A model generated the notes under the pieces. The model worked only from the letters and a program-made list of their open reading frames with translations. It ran no database searches and was not told the origin of the DNA. This document shows positions 13,997-15,634 of a DNA stretch of 15,634 nt, one piece after another. This DNA is from Alphaproteobacteria bacterium. Its GTDB lineage: Bacteria > Pseudomonadota > Alphaproteobacteria > SP197. Within the stretch, counting starts at the first letter, position 1; each line of letters begins with the position of its first letter. The position numbers and the translations under genes are program-made. The DNA lies in assembly GCA_022822575.1 (NCBI GenBank), contig JAJEBJ010000358.1:1-15634 (forward strand). Reading direction: 5' to 3'.

Positions 13997-15456
13997 CCGG
14001 ACTGGTGCTGCTGTTGGCCGTTGCCGTTCCGCTCGTCACAGCCGCAGGTGTCCTGGCGACGTCGAGCTGGCCCAACGTCAGGGAAGCGGTGAGTCTCGCC
14101 GGTGGCACGATCCTGTTCATCACCCTGGCCGTCATTGCGGGGAACAGCGGCACGATAGGCGAACTGGTTGTCGCGGAACCGGTTGCCGGTCTTGCCCTCA
14201 AGTTCGCCCTGGAGCCGCTGGGCATCGCCTTCGCGCTCATGGCGAGCGGTCTGTGGGTGGTGACGACGATCTATTCGATCGGCTACATGCGAGGTCACCA
14301 CGAGTCGCACCAGACCCGGTTCTTCGTCTTCTTCGCCATCGCCATCGCATCGGCGATCGGCGTCGCCCTTGCCGGCAATCTCTTCACCCTCTTCCTGTTC
14401 TACGAAGCGTTGACGCTGTCGACCTTTCCGCTGGTCAGCCATGCCGGAACGGCACTGGCAAGAAGGGCAGGGCGAACCTATCTCGGCATCCTCATGGGAA
14501 CATCCATCGGCATGTTCCTGGTGGCGATCATTGTCACCTGGCAGGCGGCGGGAACGCTCGATTTCGTTCCAGGCGGAATTCTCGAAGGCAGGGTGACGGA
14601 CCTGACCGCCGGAATTCTGCTGGCGCTCTATGTCTTCGGTGTTGGCAAGGCCGCCCTGATGCCGTTTCACCGCTGGTTGCCGGCGGCCATGGCAGCCCCG
14701 ACTCCGGCAAGCGCGTTGCTGCACGCCGTGGCCGTCGTCAAGGCAGGAGTCTTCACCATTCTCAAGATCTCCTGGTTCGTTTTCGGATTCGACCTGCTGC
14801 AGGGCCTTCATGTTCTTGACATCCTGCAGTGGGCCGCCGCCTTCACCATCATTGCCGCGTCCGTGGTGGCCATGACACGGGACAACCTCAAGGCAAGGCT
14901 CGCCTATTCGACAGTGAGCCAGCTCGCCTACATTGTCCTTGCGGCGCTGCTGGCCGGCGAAGCCGCCTTCGTGGCCGGCGGCCTTCACATGGTGACCCAC
15001 GCCTTCGCCAAGATCACCCTCTTCTTCTGCGCCGGCGCCATTCTCGTGGTGACCCACAAGACCCGGGTCTCGGAACTCGATGGCCTGGGACGCTCGATGC
15101 CGCTCACCATGACGGCGTTCACCATCGCCAGCCTCAGCATCATCGGTTTGCCGCCGCTGGGCGGTCTGTGGAGCAAATGGTTGTTGTTAGAAAGCTCTCT
15201 GGCTACCGGGCACGTGCTGTTCATCGCCGTCCTTGCCATCAGCACCCTGCTCAACATCGGCTACCTGCTGACAATTCCCTTCCGCGCCTTCCTGCGGGCA
15301 GCGCCGGGGGGAGAACCCACCACCTGGCACGAGGCGCCCGTCACCTGCCTGGCGGCCATGGTCGTGACGTCGCTGGGCTGCCTGGCTCTCTTCTTCCTTC
15401 CCGATACCGTCACCATGTGGCTGGACAGGGTCTTCATCATGGCGGAGGGTCGCTGA
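13993..15456 (+). CDS. Second antiporter-like subunit (MrpD/MrpA N-terminal, NuoL/NuoM-like)
   Basis: A 487-residue polytopic protein of the same family as the preceding gene but clearly divergent. Key positions are Glu138 (LFLFYEALTLSTFPL), Lys219 with PFHRWLPAAM (225-233), then APTPASALLHAVAVVKAGVF (235-254) with Lys250, THAFAKITLFF (335-345) and SKWLLLE with Lys395. The APTPxSALLHAxxxVKAGV block is nearer to the NuoL/MrpA and NuoM type than the matching block of its neighbour (APSLVSAFFGATATKIGAY). It lacks the long C-terminal extension of MrpA or NuoL. It probably supplies the second ion-translocating channel. The start is GTG 13993 in a GTGA overlap, with GGAGG six bases upstream. One base separates its stop from the next gene. 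Confidence 0.9.
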   Translation: MTGLVLLLAVAVPLVTAAGVLATSSWPNVREAVSLAGGTILFITLAVIAGNSGTIGELVVAEPVAGLALKFALEPLGIAFALMASGLWVVTTIYSIGYMRGHHESHQTRFFVFFAIAIASAIGVALAGNLFTLFLFYEALTLSTFPLVSHAGTALARRAGRTYLGILMGTSIGMFLVAIIVTWQAAGTLDFVPGGILEGRVTDLTAGILLALYVFGVGKAALMPFHRWLPAAMAAPTPASALLHAVAVVKAGVFTILKISWFVFGFDLLQGLHVLDILQWAAAFTIIAASVVAMTRDNLKARLAYSTVSQLAYIVLAALLAGEAAFVAGGLHMVTHAFAKITLFFCAGAILVVTHKTRVSELDGLGRSMPLTMTAFTIASLSIIGLPPLGGLWSKWLLLESSLATGHVLFIAVLAISTLLNIGYLLTIPFRAFLRAAPGGEPTTWHEAPVTCLAAMVVTSLGCLALFFLPDTVTMWLDRVFIMAEGR

Positions 15457-15457
15457 C

Positions 15458-15634
15458 ATGAGCGACGGGAAACGCCGTTTTCTGGACAACCCCAGGAACG
15501 TCCGCTGGATCATCCGGGCGCTCTATGGCCTGTGTCTTCTCCTGGTGGCCGCCGAATTCGTGGTGCACCGGCATATCGAGCATCCCTTCGAAACGCTGTT
15601 CGGTTTCCACGCCCTCTACGGACTTGTCGCCTGC
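15458..15634 (+). CDS. Small membrane protein of the antiporter operon, cut by the window edge
   Basis: The first 59 residues of a protein beginning MSDGKRRFLDNPRNVRW, with one hydrophobic segment at about 18-35 (IIRALYGLCLLLVAAEF), then HRHIEHPFETLFGFHALYG and the start of a second segment. The ATG follows the previous stop by one base, with GGAGGG about nine bases upstream, so it belongs to the operon. I do not recognise a characterised family; short two-helix proteins of this style occur next to Mrp-like clusters in some bacteria as far as I recall. It has no counterpart among MrpA-G. The rest lies outside the window. Confidence 0.7.
   Translation, partial: MSDGKRRFLDNPRNVRWIIRALYGLCLLLVAAEFVVHRHIEHPFETLFGFHALYGLVAC

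Noticed and set aside
13834..15057. A 407-residue leftward open frame opposite the second antiporter subunit
   Set aside because: Same character as the previous shadow, hydrophilic and domain-free, antisense to a well-supported gene.

Overview
The window is GC-rich, densely packed bacterial DNA. Long GC-driven shadow frames, many GTG/TTG starts and 1-4 nt gene overlaps suggest a proteobacterium. An alphaproteobacterium of the Rhodospirillales/Rhodobacterales type seems likeliest, but that is inferred from gene style and content; the window holds no rRNA or other taxonomic marker. No tRNA, rRNA, CRISPR array, insertion sequence or phage gene was seen.

Left part (1-2708). Two transcription units diverge from a 72 bp gap. 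Leftward runs a thiamine-diphosphate (TPP) decarboxylase cut by the window edge, whose N-terminal half resembles 5-guanidino-2-oxopentanoate decarboxylase (AruI). Rightward run an arginine deiminase/dimethylargininase-superfamily hydrolase and a short-chain dehydrogenase.

Middle part (2723-10063, all leftward). Read in the direction of transcription the genes are: a small exported DUF192 protein, a fused urease gamma-beta subunit, a urease alpha subunit, a YcaD-type MFS transporter, an NDP-forming acyl-CoA synthetase and a CaiD-like enoyl-CoA hydratase. The urease alpha chain keeps every nickel ligand and the general acid/base His, but its urea-contacting loop is four residues shorter and rewritten. 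No urease accessory gene (ureDEFGH) or nickel transporter lies in the window. Together with the left part this looks like a catabolic locus for a guanidino, amidino or ureido compound: import, decarboxylation, redox, C-N hydrolysis, CoA activation and hydration. The substrate is not determined by the sequence.

Right part (10125 to the end, rightward). A tightly overlapping Mrp/Mnh cation/proton antiporter operon has the order E-F-G-(MbhD+MbhE)-B-C-D-D', followed by the start of a small membrane protein. This is the order of the archaeal Mbh/Mbs membrane modules, not the ABCDEFG order of Bacillus. No full-length MrpA is present; its C-terminal part is a separate gene, and two NuoM/NuoL-like subunits follow in tandem.

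Most interesting for follow-up are the urease-like enzyme with an altered substrate loop inside a guanidino-type catabolic locus, and the Mbh/Mbs-ordered antiporter module whose downstream genes lie outside the window.
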